Shown: positions 42,389 through 53,226 of the stretch, piece after piece
Layout of the letters: every line of letters begins with the position of its first letter
Position numbering within the stretch: position 1 is the stretch's first letter
Assembly (NCBI RefSeq): GCF_947493765.1
Contig: NZ_CANLSZ010000009.1
Coordinates: 33,654-97,653, forward strand
Origin: an uncultured Arthrobacter sp.
GTDB lineage: Bacteria; Actinomycetota; Actinomycetes; Actinomycetales; Micrococcaceae
Reading direction: 5' to 3'
DNA: 64,000 bases
Notes under the pieces: generated by a model
The model's database searches: none
The model's input: the letters and a program-made list of their open reading frames with translations, nothing else
What the model was told of the DNA's origin: nothing
Program-made: the position numbers and the translations under genes

Positions 42389-43135
42389 ATGACCTACACA
42401 TTGATCCTGCTGCGCCACGGGCAGAGCGAATGGAACGAGAAGAACCTCTTCACGGGCTGGGTGGACGTCGCACTCACACCGAAGGGCCGCGAGGAGGCCA
42501 CCCGCAGCGGCCGGCTGCTGGCCGAGGCAGGAATCCTCCCCGACATCGTCTACACCTCCAGGCAGAAGCGCGCCATCATCACCGCGAATCTCGCGCTCGA
42601 GGCGGCCGATCGCAGCTGGATCGACGTCAAGCGCAGCTGGCGCCTCAACGAGCGGCACTACGGTGCGCTGCAGGGCAAGGACAAGGCCCAGACCCTCGCG
42701 GAGTTCGGCGAGGAGCAGTTCATGGAATGGCGACGGTCCTACGACACCCCGCCCCCGCCGCTCGAGGACTCCAGCGAGTACTCGCAGGCCGACGACCCCC
42801 GGTATGCCGACCTCGGCGACGACCTCCCGCGCACCGAGTGCCTCAGGGACGTCCTGGAACGGTTCCTGCCCTACTGGGAGTCGGACATCACGGTGGACAT
42901 CAGGGCCGGCAGAACCGTGCTCCTCGCGGCCCACGGCAACTCGCTGCGATCACTCGTGAAGCACCTCGACGGCATCAGCGACAAGGACATCGCGGCGCTG
43001 AACATCCCCACGGGTATACCGCTCGTGTACGAGCTGGACGAGGAGCTCACACCGGTCAAGGCCGGAGGGACCTATCTCGACCCGGAGGCGGCGGCCGCGT
43101 CCATCAGTGCCGTGGCCAACCAGGGCAAGCACTAG
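42389..43135 (+). CDS. gpmA: 2,3-bisphosphoglycerate-dependent phosphoglycerate mutase
   Basis: Glycolytic interconversion of 3- and 2-phosphoglycerate, 248 aa, dimer-type length. Catalytic histidine lies in [18 protein letters not shown] and the second in [28 protein letters not shown] is the third conserved block. Its position beside senX3-regX3 is the same as gpm1 in mycobacteria. Confidence 0.97.
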   Translation: MTYTLILLRHGQSEWNEKNLFTGWVDVALTPKGREEATRSGRLLAEAGILPDIVYTSRQKRAIITANLALEAADRSWIDVKRSWRLNERHYGALQGKDKAQTLAEFGEEQFMEWRRSYDTPPPPLEDSSEYSQADDPRYADLGDDLPRTECLRDVLERFLPYWESDITVDIRAGRTVLLAAHGNSLRSLVKHLDGISDKDIAALNIPTGIPLVYELDEELTPVKAGGTYLDPEAAAASISAVANQGKH

Positions 43136-43162
43136 TCCTACCGGAGCGTCACCAGGGCGGCG

Positions 43163-43822
43163 TCAGACTAGCGGCGCGCTCGGCTGCCATTCGCCGGTCA
43201 CGAGGTAGGTGACCTTGCTGGCGACCGAGACGCCGTGGTCCGCGAAGCGCTCGTAGTACCGGCTGGCGAGGGTGACGTCCACCGTGGTGGGGGCGCTCTC
43301 GGCCCAGTCGTCCGCCGCCACGGCCTTGAACACCCCGGCGTGCAGGGCGCTCACGCGTGCCTTGGCGGCGTTGATCTCGTTCGTCAGCTCCAGATTGCGG
43401 GTCTCGAGGAGCTCCTTCACCTTCCCGGCGATCTGCTCGTCCAGGTCGGCGAGTTCGTCGAACGTGGCGCGGACGCCGTCGGGGATGACATTGGCGGGGA
43501 AGCGCAGGCGGGCCAGCTGGGCGATGTGACGCGCGAGATCGCCCATGCGCTCGAGGGACGCGCTCATGCGCAGGGCACCGACGATCATGCGCAGGTCCGA
43601 GGCCACGGGCCCCTGGAGCGCCAGGATGTCGATGGCCCGCTCGTCGAGATCGTTCTGGAGGAAGTCGATGCGCGCATCGGCGGCGATGACGTCCTGCGCG
43701 AGTTCGGTGTCGGCGGTCCTGAACGCCGTGTTGGCCTTCTGCACGGCGTCGGACACCAGCTGCGAGATCTCGATCAGCCCCTCGCCGATCTGGTGGAGTT
43801 CGGCCTGGAAAACCTTGCGCAC
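43163..43822 (-). CDS. phoU: Phosphate transport system regulator PhoU
   Basis: Cytoplasmic two three-helix-bundle protein that keeps the phosphate two-component system off when phosphate is plentiful, 219 aa. Both repeats of the metal-binding family motif are seen (ALRMSASLERMGDLARHIAQ; ASRYYERFADHGVSVASKV). GTG start. It is divergent from senX3-regX3 across a PHO box. Confidence 0.96.
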   Translation of the reverse strand: MRKVFQAELHQIGEGLIEISQLVSDAVQKANTAFRTADTELAQDVIAADARIDFLQNDLDERAIDILALQGPVASDLRMIVGALRMSASLERMGDLARHIAQLARLRFPANVIPDGVRATFDELADLDEQIAGKVKELLETRNLELTNEINAAKARVSALHAGVFKAVAADDWAESAPTTVDVTLASRYYERFADHGVSVASKVTYLVTGEWQPSAPLV

Positions 43823-43888
43823 GTGGAGTCCTTAGCTGGAAGTTTCGACTGCGATCGGATCGACAGTCCCACCGACGAGCATTCCAGT

Positions 43889-43932
43889 CAGCGGTGAACT
43901 GCTGCTCCGCTCTGGGTGAACGTTAGTTGAAC
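43889..43932 (-). promoter_or_regulatory. PHO box (four 11-bp direct repeat units)
   Basis: On the minus strand the units are GTTCAACTAAC, GTTCACCCAGA, GCGGAGCAGCA (degenerate) and GTTCACCGCTG, each exactly 11 bp. GTTCACC-based 11-bp direct repeats are the binding pattern of Streptomyces PhoP. Location between phoU and senX3 fits autoregulation by RegX3. Confidence 0.8.
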
Positions 43933-43992
43933 CACCCACTGATTGCCACCGAACAGGCCGTGCCGCCCGACGGCACCGCATAAGCTGGGGGC

Positions 43993-45177
43993 GTGGACCC
44001 CCTTCTCCTGACGCTCCTGGCCGGGCTGGTCGGCCTCGCCCTCGGGGTGGGCGGGATGGCGGCGTTCCGTGCGAGCGAGGCGCAGCGGCTCCGGCTCCTC
44101 TACGAGGACGAACCCTCCCTCCCCGAGGGAGCCGCGGAGGTCCTCTCGGTCATCGGGCGCGCGTACGTGATCGTGGACGCGATCGACGGCGTCGTCCGTG
44201 CCAGCCCCGCCGCCTACGCCTTCGGCCTGGTGCGCGGGCACACCGTGGTCCACGCCGAACTGCTGGAGCTCACGGCGCGCGTCCGCCGCGACGGCGTGAT
44301 CGAGCAGCGCCAGCTCGAACTGCCCCGCGGGCCCCTCGGGCAGGGCACCATCGTGGTCCAGGTGCGGGTCGCCGCGCTGGGCTCCGAGTACATCCTGGTC
44401 CTCGCGGACGACCGCACGGAGATCACCCGCAGCCAGGAGATCCGCAACGACTTCGTCGCGAACGTCTCGCACGAACTGAAGACACCCGTGGGCGCCATCT
44501 CGCTCCTCGCCGAGGCCATCGACGACGCCGCCGAGGACGAGGTCGCGGTCCGCCGCTTCGCCCAGCGCATGCACAAGGAGTCCGGGCGTCTCTCGGCCCT
44601 CGTGCAGGACATCATCGAACTCTCCCGGCTGCAGGGCACCGACGTCGTCCGCCGCGGCAAGCCGGTGGACATCAACGCGGTCATCAGCGAGGCCGTGGAC
44701 CGCAATCGCCTCCCCGCCGAGAGCAAGCAGATCGAGATCGTGGTGGGCGGCTCCGTCCGCGCTCCGGTCTACGGCGACAGCGACCTGCTCATGACCGCGT
44801 TCCGCAATCTCATCGACAACGCCATCCGCTATGCGTCCGACGGCACGCGGGTGGGAGTGGGCGTGCGCTCGAAGGACGGACTCGTGCAGGTCTCGGTGAC
44901 CGATCAGGGACCCGGCATCTCGGCCGAGGAGCAGGAGCGCATCTTCGAGCGGTTCTACCGGATCGACGCCGCCCGCTCACGCCAGACCGGGGGCACCGGC
45001 CTCGGCCTCAGCATCGTCAAGCATGTGGTCTCCAATCACGGTGGCGAGGTCACCGTCTGGTCCCAGGCAGGCCAGGGCAGCACGTTCACCGTCCGGCTGC
45101 CGGAGATGGAAGCGGGCCCGGACGGCGACGCGGCGGCGGTCGCGGCTCCCGCCCAGGAGCGGGGCGTCCCGGCATGA
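43993..45177 (+). CDS. senX3: Sensor histidine kinase SenX3 (phosphate sensing)
   Basis: 394 aa membrane-anchored kinase. One or two hydrophobic segments in residues 3-25, a PAS-like domain (about 45-140), dimerisation helix with phosphorylated His160 in VANVSHELKTPVGAISLLAE, and ATPase domain with NLIDNAIRYASDG and GGTGLGLSIVKHVVSNHGG. GTG start. It is coupled to regX3 by a four-base overlap. Together with PhoU it is expected to respond to phosphate limitation. Confidence 0.94.
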   Translation: MDPLLLTLLAGLVGLALGVGGMAAFRASEAQRLRLLYEDEPSLPEGAAEVLSVIGRAYVIVDAIDGVVRASPAAYAFGLVRGHTVVHAELLELTARVRRDGVIEQRQLELPRGPLGQGTIVVQVRVAALGSEYILVLADDRTEITRSQEIRNDFVANVSHELKTPVGAISLLAEAIDDAAEDEVAVRRFAQRMHKESGRLSALVQDIIELSRLQGTDVVRRGKPVDINAVISEAVDRNRLPAESKQIEIVVGGSVRAPVYGDSDLLMTAFRNLIDNAIRYASDGTRVGVGVRSKDGLVQVSVTDQGPGISAEEQERIFERFYRIDAARSRQTGGTGLGLSIVKHVVSNHGGEVTVWSQAGQGSTFTVRLPEMEAGPDGDAAAVAAPAQERGVPA

Positions 45178-45854
45178 TGCGCATCCTGGTCGTCGAGGAC
45201 GAGGAGTCGTTCAGCGACCCCCTCGCCTATCTCCTCGGCAGGGAGGGGTACGAGGTCTCCGTCGTCGCGGACGGCCTCGAGGCCGTCGCCGAGTTCGACC
45301 GCTCGGGCGCGGACCTCGTCCTCCTGGACCTGCAGCTCCCCGGACTCTCGGGCACGGAGGTGTGTCGGCAGCTGCGCCTGCGCTCGAGCGTCCCGGTGAT
45401 CATGCTGACGGCCCAGGACACGGAGATGGACAAGGTGCTGGGACTGGAACTCGGGGCGGACGACTACGTCACGAAACCGTATTCCTCGCGCGAGCTCATC
45501 GCCCGGATCCGCGCGGTCCTCCGACGCCGCGGGGAGACCGAGGAGCCCGCCCCGAGCACCATCCGGGCCGGCCGCATCCGCATGGACGTGGAGCGCCACA
45601 CGGTGAGCATCGACGGCGAGCCGGTGGCCCTCCCACTCAAGGAGTTCGAGCTCCTCGAGCTGCTCCTGCGCAACTCGGGGATCGTCCTGACGCGTGGCCG
45701 ACTGATCGACCGCGTCTGGGGTTCCGACTACGTGGGGGACACCAAGACGCTCGACGTCCACGTCAAGCGCCTTCGGGGGAAGATCGAACCCGATCCCTCG
45801 AATCCGCGCCATCTCGTGACCATCCGGGGGCTGGGCTACAAGTACGAGCCCTGA
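45174..45854 (+). CDS. regX3: Response regulator RegX3 (OmpR/PhoB family)
   Basis: 226 aa. Receiver domain with acidic pocket Glu8/Asp9 and phosphoacceptor Asp52 (LVLLDLQLPGLSG), Lys of the DDYVTKPYSSREL motif, then a winged-helix DNA-binding domain (LKEFELLELLLRNSGIVLTR and VDVHVKRLR-type recognition segment, LDVHVKRLRGKIEPDPSNP). It should bind the PHO box upstream of senX3. Confidence 0.96.
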   Translation: MMRILVVEDEESFSDPLAYLLGREGYEVSVVADGLEAVAEFDRSGADLVLLDLQLPGLSGTEVCRQLRLRSSVPVIMLTAQDTEMDKVLGLELGADDYVTKPYSSRELIARIRAVLRRRGETEEPAPSTIRAGRIRMDVERHTVSIDGEPVALPLKEFELLELLLRNSGIVLTRGRLIDRVWGSDYVGDTKTLDVHVKRLRGKIEPDPSNPRHLVTIRGLGYKYEP

Positions 45855-45863
45855 CGCGAGGGG

Positions 45864-46391
45864 CTATTCGCCCTCGGATTCCTCGTCCATGGTGGCGGGC
45901 TCGGTCGGCGGGGGCGTGTAGCCGCCGGGAACGTACTCGCGGTACTCCTCGAGAGCGCCGTCGAGTACCGGCACCTCGTAGGTGGCCCGCTCGCCGTCCA
46001 CCTCGAAGTCGACGGCTACCAGCGAGCCCGGAACGTCCTCCACGCCGGCCAGCGTGCCGTCGTCGCCCGTCTCGTCCTCGAACCGGAGCTCGCTGCCGCC
46101 CTCGATCGTGATCCTCGTGGAGGCGCCGCCCGCGCGGATCGAGAGGTCGACGTCGTCGTCGCTCGTGTTGGAGACGGTCCCGACGAGGCGTCCCTCGGAC
46201 TCGTCCAGGGTGCCGACGATCAGGATGTTGCGCAGCAGCACCGGGCCGAGGTCCTTCACGATGCCGTCCGAGGGGGCGACCACCATGGTGGTCCCCTGGG
46301 GGGCGGTGAAGTTGCAGCCGGAGACGGACAGCATCACGAGCGCGGCGGCAGCGATGCTCAGCTGCGCGCGATTCTTCGGTACGACATTCAC
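45864..46391 (-). CDS. LpqE-like lipoprotein
   Basis: 175 aa exported lipoprotein: basic MNVVPKNRAQ, hydrophobic LSIAAAALVMLSVSGC with lipobox Ser-Val-Ser-Gly-Cys and Cys26. The mature part is beta-rich with a LRNILIVGTLDESEGRLVGT segment, acidic C-terminus and Pro/Glu tail. Placement next to carD, divergent from it, is the same as lpqE beside carD in mycobacteria, and the sequence is compatible. The function of the family is unknown; copper-chaperone-like DUF461-type folds are a possibility. Confidence 0.8.
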   Translation of the reverse strand: MNVVPKNRAQLSIAAAALVMLSVSGCNFTAPQGTTMVVAPSDGIVKDLGPVLLRNILIVGTLDESEGRLVGTVSNTSDDDVDLSIRAGGASTRITIEGGSELRFEDETGDDGTLAGVEDVPGSLVAVDFEVDGERATYEVPVLDGALEEYREYVPGGYTPPPTEPATMDEESEGE

Positions 46392-46610
46392 GACACAAAC
46401 TCCTGGGGTTCAACAGGGGGACTTCGGGCGCGATCCGGTGCGGACCCGTGAACCAGACTATCGGCAAGCCCGGTGAATCGTGGCGTCGGCGCAGCCGGTG
46501 CGCAACGCGTGAACCACCGGATCCCCGCACCGTCAAGAGGCGAATGATAGCCACAGGAGGCTCATTGGGCCGCTGACCTGCGCAGACACGCCAGCGGCGT
46601 GTCGCCCCCG

Positions 46611-46619
46611 TGATAAACT
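46611..46619 (+). promoter_or_regulatory. Extended -10 promoter of carD
   Basis: TGATAAACT forms TGn plus TAAACT, 27 bases before the carD ATG. No clear -35 is present. GGGAAAGGGGAA just downstream is the ribosome site. Confidence 0.5.
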
Positions 46620-46645
46620 CGTCTTCGGGAAAGGGGAATGTCCAC

Positions 46646-47128
46646 ATGGTTTTTGAGGTCGGCGAAACAGTTGTTTATCCTCACCACGGCGCAGCGAAGA
46701 TCGAGGAGATCAAGATGCGTACCGTCAGGGGCGAAGAGAAGATGTATCTCAAGCTCAAGGTGGCCCAGGGTGACCTGACGATAGAAGTACCGGCGGAGAA
46801 CGTCGATCTTGTAGGAGTACGCGACGTGGTCGGCAAGGAAGGCCTCGAGCACGTGTTCGACGTCCTGCGCGCCGAGTTCACCGAGGAACCCACCAACTGG
46901 TCGCGCCGGTACAAGGCAAACCTGGAGAAGCTCGCATCCGGCGACGTCATCAAGGTCGCCGAGGTGGTGCGCGACCTGTGGCGCCGCGACCACGACCGCG
47001 GACTGTCGGCCGGTGAGAAGAGGATGCTCGCGAAAGCGCGGCAGATCCTCATCTCCGAGCTGGCACTGGCGGAGAAGACCGACGAGGAGAAGGCGGCAAC
47101 GGTCCTCGACGAGGTCCTCGCCTCCTAG
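46646..47128 (+). CDS. carD: RNA polymerase-binding transcription factor CarD
   Basis: Essential actinobacterial factor that stabilises open complexes at rRNA and other promoters, 160 aa. N-terminal RNAP-interaction domain starts [20 protein letters not shown]; the C-terminal helical DNA-binding domain includes [31 protein letters not shown] with the conserved Trp. AAAGGGGAA ribosome site supports the ATG at 46646; an earlier start is in the promoter. A strong terminator follows. Confidence 0.97.
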   Translation: MVFEVGETVVYPHHGAAKIEEIKMRTVRGEEKMYLKLKVAQGDLTIEVPAENVDLVGVRDVVGKEGLEHVFDVLRAEFTEEPTNWSRRYKANLEKLASGDVIKVAEVVRDLWRRDHDRGLSAGEKRMLAKARQILISELALAEKTDEEKAATVLDEVLAS

Positions 47129-47150
47129 GAGCCGTCCTGGCGCAGAATCC

Positions 47151-47184
47151 AGCGGAAGAGGGGCCTTCGGGCCCCTCTTCCGCT
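47151..47184 (+). terminator. Terminator after carD
   Basis: AGCGGAAGAGGGGCC, TTCG loop, GGCCCCTCTTCCGCT: a perfect 15-bp stem with a stable UUCG-type tetraloop 22 bases after the carD stop. Confidence 0.9.
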
Positions 47185-47207
47185 GTCTGCTGTCATAGGG
47201 TGGCGTG

Positions 47208-48521
47208 ATGCCCGTGAACCCAGCCCCGCAGTCCGTCCGCGCCGGCGTGGGCGTGGTCGTGGTCGCCGCCGGATCGGGGCGACGCCTCGGCCACGGGATC
47301 CCGAAGGCCCGCGTCCTGTGCGGCGGGCTCACCCTCCTCGAGCACGCACTCCGGGCCGTCCTCGCCGCGGGGATCGCCGAGGTCGTCGTGGTGGTGCTGC
47401 CGCCCGACGACGCCGTGCTGGCCGACGTCGTCGCCCGCGCTGCTGCGCAGGGCGGGCCGCGCATCCTCGCCGTCACCGGTGGGGCGTCACGCACGGAATC
47501 GGTCCGCTCCGGCCTCGAGGCCCTCCCCTCGACCCTCCGGACGATCCTGGTGCACGACGCCGCACGGGCGCTCACCCCGCCCGGGGTCTTCCACCGGGTG
47601 GCGGCCGGGGTCGCCGCCGGCGCGGCAGCCGTGATCCCCGTCCTTCCCGTGGTGGACACGGTCAAGATGGTGGAGGGCGACGTCGTCACCCGTACCCCCG
47701 ACCGGGCCGCGCTGCGCGCGGTGCAGACACCCCAGGGCTTCGACGCCGGGGCCCTGCTCGAGGCGCATGCGAGCGCATCCGCCGAGCATGCCGCCGCCAC
47801 GGACGACGCCATGCTCATGGAGGCGCGCGGTACCGCCGTCCACGTGGTGGACGGCGACCCCCTGGCCTTCAAGGTGACCACCGCTCTGGACCTGACCGTC
47901 GCCGAGGCCGTCCTCGCGCGGACCACCACGGCCCCACGGGCTCCGACCGATCCCACCAGCACCAGCACCCGCACCAGGAGCACCATGTACCCCGGCGACC
48001 GCCTCGGCCTTCCCCGGACCGGCATCGGCACCGACGTCCACGCCTACGCCCCGGACGACGCCCCTGCGCCGCTGTGGCTCGCCGGTCTCCGCTGGGAGGG
48101 GGAGCGCGGGCTGTCCGGGCACTCGGACGGCGACGTCGTGGCCCACGCGGCCTGCGACGCGCTCTTCTCCGCGGCCGGGACCGGTGATCTCGGGGTGCAC
48201 TTCGGTACAGGCCGGCCGGAGTACGCCGGAGCCTCCGGCCGCACCCTGCTCGCGGCTGCTGCCGGGATCGTGCGGGAAGCGGGCTTCGAGATCGGCAGCA
48301 TCTCCGTGCAGCTCATCGGCAACCGACCCGTCTTCGGCCCCCGCCGCACGGAGGCCGAGACTGCCCTCTCCGACGCGGCGCAGGCCCCGGTCAGCATCTC
48401 CGCGACCACCACCGACGGCCTCGGCCTGACGGGTCGGGGAGAGGGTGTCGCGGCCATCGCGACCGCCGTCGTCGTCGCATCGGGGTCGGACCCGGGGGAG
48501 CCGGACCGGGCGGATCGCTGA
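47208..48521 (+). CDS. ispDF: Bifunctional IspD/IspF (MEP isoprenoid pathway)
   Basis: Fusion enzyme of 437 aa. Residues about 8-240 are IspD (2-C-methylerythritol 4-phosphate cytidylyltransferase: [30 protein letters not shown]). Residues about 265-435 are IspF (MECDP synthase: [45 protein letters not shown]) with the zinc-binding Asp/His residues. The two steps are not consecutive in the pathway, but fusion is common. ATG at 47208 or GTG at 47205. In mycobacteria the same two genes are adjacent and separate. Confidence 0.95.
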   Translation: MPVNPAPQSVRAGVGVVVVAAGSGRRLGHGIPKARVLCGGLTLLEHALRAVLAAGIAEVVVVVLPPDDAVLADVVARAAAQGGPRILAVTGGASRTESVRSGLEALPSTLRTILVHDAARALTPPGVFHRVAAGVAAGAAAVIPVLPVVDTVKMVEGDVVTRTPDRAALRAVQTPQGFDAGALLEAHASASAEHAAATDDAMLMEARGTAVHVVDGDPLAFKVTTALDLTVAEAVLARTTTAPRAPTDPTSTSTRTRSTMYPGDRLGLPRTGIGTDVHAYAPDDAPAPLWLAGLRWEGERGLSGHSDGDVVAHAACDALFSAAGTGDLGVHFGTGRPEYAGASGRTLLAAAAGIVREAGFEIGSISVQLIGNRPVFGPRRTEAETALSDAAQAPVSISATTTDGLGLTGRGEGVAAIATAVVVASGSDPGEPDRADR

Positions 48522-48544
48522 GGGCCGCCGGGTAATCTGGACCG

Positions 48545-50005
48545 GTGAGCCTGCGATTCTATGACACCGCCCGCGCCGAGGTGCGTCCCTTCGAACCGCT
48601 CGAGGCGGGCAGGGCGAGTCTCTACTACTGCGGCGCCACGGTGCAGGGCATGCCGCACGTGGGCCACGTGCGCTCCGCCATCGTCTTCGACCAGCTCACG
48701 CGCTGGCTCGAGGCGAGCGGGCTGCGGGTCACCGTCGTCAGGAACGTGACGGACATCGACGACAAGATCCTCGACAAGTCCCGCGCGTCCTTCGGCGACG
48801 GCGCCTCCGCCGATCCCGCCGTGGTTCCCGAGGAGGAATGGTGGGCCCTGGCCTACCGGTTCGAGCAGGAGTTCTCCCGCGCCTACTCCGCGCTCGGCGT
48901 CCGGCCCCCCACGTACGAGCCGCGCGCCACGGGCCACATCCCGGAGATGCACGCGCTCATCCAGCGCCTCGTGGACCGCGGGCACGCGTATCCCGCACCC
49001 GACGGCTCGGGCGACGTCTACTTCGACGTCCGGTCGTGGCCCGCCTACGGCAGCCTCACCCACCAGGGTCTGGACGACATGCAGGCAGCTCCCGACGCCG
49101 ATCCGCGCGGCAAGCGCGACCCACGGGACTTCGCGCTGTGGAAGGGCTCGAAGGACACGGACCCCGCAACGGCGTCCTGGGACAGCCCGTGGGGTGCGGG
49201 ACGGCCCGGCTGGCACCTCGAGTGCTCGAGCATGGTCACCCGGTACCTCGGTGCCGAGTTCGACATCCACGGCGGGGGCCTGGATCTGCGCTTCCCCCAC
49301 CACGAGAACGAGATGGCCCAGTCGCAGGCCGCCGGCCACGCCTTCGCCCGCTTCTGGATGCACAACGGCATGGTCACCTACGGCGGCGAGAAGATGTCGA
49401 AGTCCCTCGGCAACACCGTCGGCCCCCAGGAGATGATCGATGCCGCCGGGGCCCGCGTGGTGCGCTACTACCTCGGCCAGGCGCACTACCGCTCGGTGCT
49501 GGACTACCGGGGCACCTCCCTGCAGGAGGCCGCCGCGGCCGTGGCACGCATCGACGGCTTCGTCGCGAAGGCGACCGCGCGGGTCGGACCCCCGGTCCGC
49601 GGCGCCGCGAGGGCCGCTGCCCTTCCCCCGGACTTCACCGCGGCCATGGACGACGACCTCAACGTGCCCCAGGCGCTCGCCGTGCTCCACACCACCGTGC
49701 GCAGCGCGAACACCGCGCTGGCGGCGGGGGACGACGACGCCGTCGCTTCCGGGCTCGCCGCCGTCGTCGCCATGACCGGGGTCCTCGGCCTCGACGACGC
49801 CGGTGCTCCCTCCGGCACGGCAGTGGACGCGGCCGGGAGCCGCGCCCTGGCGGCTCTCGTCGCCGACCGCATCGCGGAGCGCGGCGAGGCCCGCGCCGCG
49901 CGCGACTGGGCCAGGGCCGACGCCATACGGGACGGGCTGGCCGCAGCCGGGATCACCCTCGAGGACTCGGCGGACGGCGCCAGCTGGTCCCTGACCGCCG
50001 GGTAG
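48545..50005 (+). CDS. cysS: Cysteinyl-tRNA synthetase
   Basis: 486 aa class I synthetase, single-chain. HIGH-like PHVGHVRS, zinc-binding Cys29 in [15 protein letters not shown] and HHENEMAQ, and [10 protein letters not shown] are all present. GTG start. Next to ispDF and rlmB as in other actinobacteria; this canonical gene should not be confused with mshC (mycothiol ligase). Confidence 0.96.
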   Translation: MSLRFYDTARAEVRPFEPLEAGRASLYYCGATVQGMPHVGHVRSAIVFDQLTRWLEASGLRVTVVRNVTDIDDKILDKSRASFGDGASADPAVVPEEEWWALAYRFEQEFSRAYSALGVRPPTYEPRATGHIPEMHALIQRLVDRGHAYPAPDGSGDVYFDVRSWPAYGSLTHQGLDDMQAAPDADPRGKRDPRDFALWKGSKDTDPATASWDSPWGAGRPGWHLECSSMVTRYLGAEFDIHGGGLDLRFPHHENEMAQSQAAGHAFARFWMHNGMVTYGGEKMSKSLGNTVGPQEMIDAAGARVVRYYLGQAHYRSVLDYRGTSLQEAAAAVARIDGFVAKATARVGPPVRGAARAAALPPDFTAAMDDDLNVPQALAVLHTTVRSANTALAAGDDDAVASGLAAVVAMTGVLGLDDAGAPSGTAVDAAGSRALAALVADRIAERGEARAARDWARADAIRDGLAAAGITLEDSADGASWSLTAG

Positions 50006-50073
50006 GACACACGGCCCCCGGCAGGGCCGCGTAAACTGGCCGTGATTCTTCTTCCGACTAAAGGTGTTCTTCC

Positions 50074-51054
50074 ATGGCCAGTCACGGGCGTCCAGGCGCG
50101 GTTCGCAAAACAAAGAAGGGCCCCACGATCGGTACCGGCGGCCACGGACGGAAGTCGCTCGAGGGCAAGGGCCCCACCCCGAAGGCGGAGGACCGTCCGT
50201 ACCACAAGGCGTACAAGAGCAAGGAGCTGGCCGAACGCTCCGCCGCGAAACGTGGTGGCAAGAGCGCAGGAACCGGCAGGACCAAGGGCAAGGCGGCCGA
50301 GGAGGTCGTCACGGGCCGCAACTCCGTCCTCGAGGCGCTCCGCGCGGGGATCCCGGCCAAGGCGCTCCACGTGGCCATCCGCGTCGAGATGGACGACCGC
50401 GTGCGCGACTCGCTGAAGCTCGCGAACGAGCGCGGCATCCCCGTGATGGAGACCGGCAAGCCGGAACTCGATCGCATGACGGACGGCGCCGTGCACCAGG
50501 GCCTCATGCTGCAGATCCCGCCCTACGAATACGCCGACGCGCTCGACCTCGTGGACCAGACCATCGAGCGGTACCGTCGCGGACATGTGGGCAACGCCCC
50601 GCTCTTCGTGGCCCTCGACGGCATCACGGACCCCCGCAACCTGGGCGCCATCATCCGCTCCGCGTCTGCCTTCAGCAGCCACGGCGTGATCGTGCCCGAG
50701 CGCCGTGCGGTAGGCGTCACGGCCTCGGCGTGGAAGACCAGCGCCGGTGCCGCCGTCCGGGTGCCCGTGGCCCGCGTGGGCAATCTGAACTCGGCGCTGA
50801 AGTCCTTCAAGAGCAAGGGCATCTTCGTGCTCGGGCTGGACGGCGACGGCGACGTCTCACTGCCCGCGCTCTCGCTGGGACGCGATCCCATCTGCATCGT
50901 CGTCGGCTCCGAGGGGAAGGGCCTGTCCCGGCTCGTCCGCGAGAACTGCGACCAGATCGTGTCCATCCCCATCGACTCGGCCATGGAGTCCCTCAACGCG
51001 TCGATGGCGGTGGGAATCACCCTGTACGAGGTCTCCCGCCAGCGCGCCTCCTGA
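50074..51054 (+). CDS. rlmB: 23S rRNA 2'-O-methyltransferase (TrmH/SpoU family, RlmB-like)
   Basis: 326 aa. A basic Lys/Gly-rich N-terminal extension (about 1-75) precedes the substrate-binding domain (VVTGRNSVLEALRAGIPAKA) and the SPOUT knot: ALDGITDPRNLGAIIRSASA, VVGSEGKGLSRLVRE and SAMESLNASMAVGITLYE. Guanosine-2251 specificity is by family, not proven. Ten bases before glgX. Confidence 0.93.
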   Translation: MASHGRPGAVRKTKKGPTIGTGGHGRKSLEGKGPTPKAEDRPYHKAYKSKELAERSAAKRGGKSAGTGRTKGKAAEEVVTGRNSVLEALRAGIPAKALHVAIRVEMDDRVRDSLKLANERGIPVMETGKPELDRMTDGAVHQGLMLQIPPYEYADALDLVDQTIERYRRGHVGNAPLFVALDGITDPRNLGAIIRSASAFSSHGVIVPERRAVGVTASAWKTSAGAAVRVPVARVGNLNSALKSFKSKGIFVLGLDGDGDVSLPALSLGRDPICIVVGSEGKGLSRLVRENCDQIVSIPIDSAMESLNASMAVGITLYEVSRQRAS

Positions 51055-51064
51055 TCGGGCCGTC

Positions 51065-53164
<2,100 letters not shown>

Positions 53165-53168
53165 GGGG

Positions 53169-53207
53169 ACGACGGAGCCCGGGACCAGTGGTCCCGGGCT
53201 CCGTCGT
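53169..53207. terminator. Bidirectional terminator between glgX and glgP
   Basis: Near-perfect palindrome ACGACGGAGCCCGGGACCA - G - TGGTCCCGGGCTCCGTCGT, 19-bp stem with a single central base, between convergent genes. Confidence 0.9.
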
Positions 53208-53226
53208 GAGCTCGAGTGGACGCCGG

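Noticed and set aside
46458..46464. Minus-strand CCGATAG upstream of the LpqE-like gene resembling the flagellar promoters
   Set aside because: No CTAAC-like element lies 16-17 bases upstream (ACGCC instead), and the gene is unrelated to motility.
46447..46515. GTGAAC motifs upstream of the LpqE-like gene as a second PHO box
   Set aside because: Spacings of 25 and 36 bases do not fit the 11-bp register.
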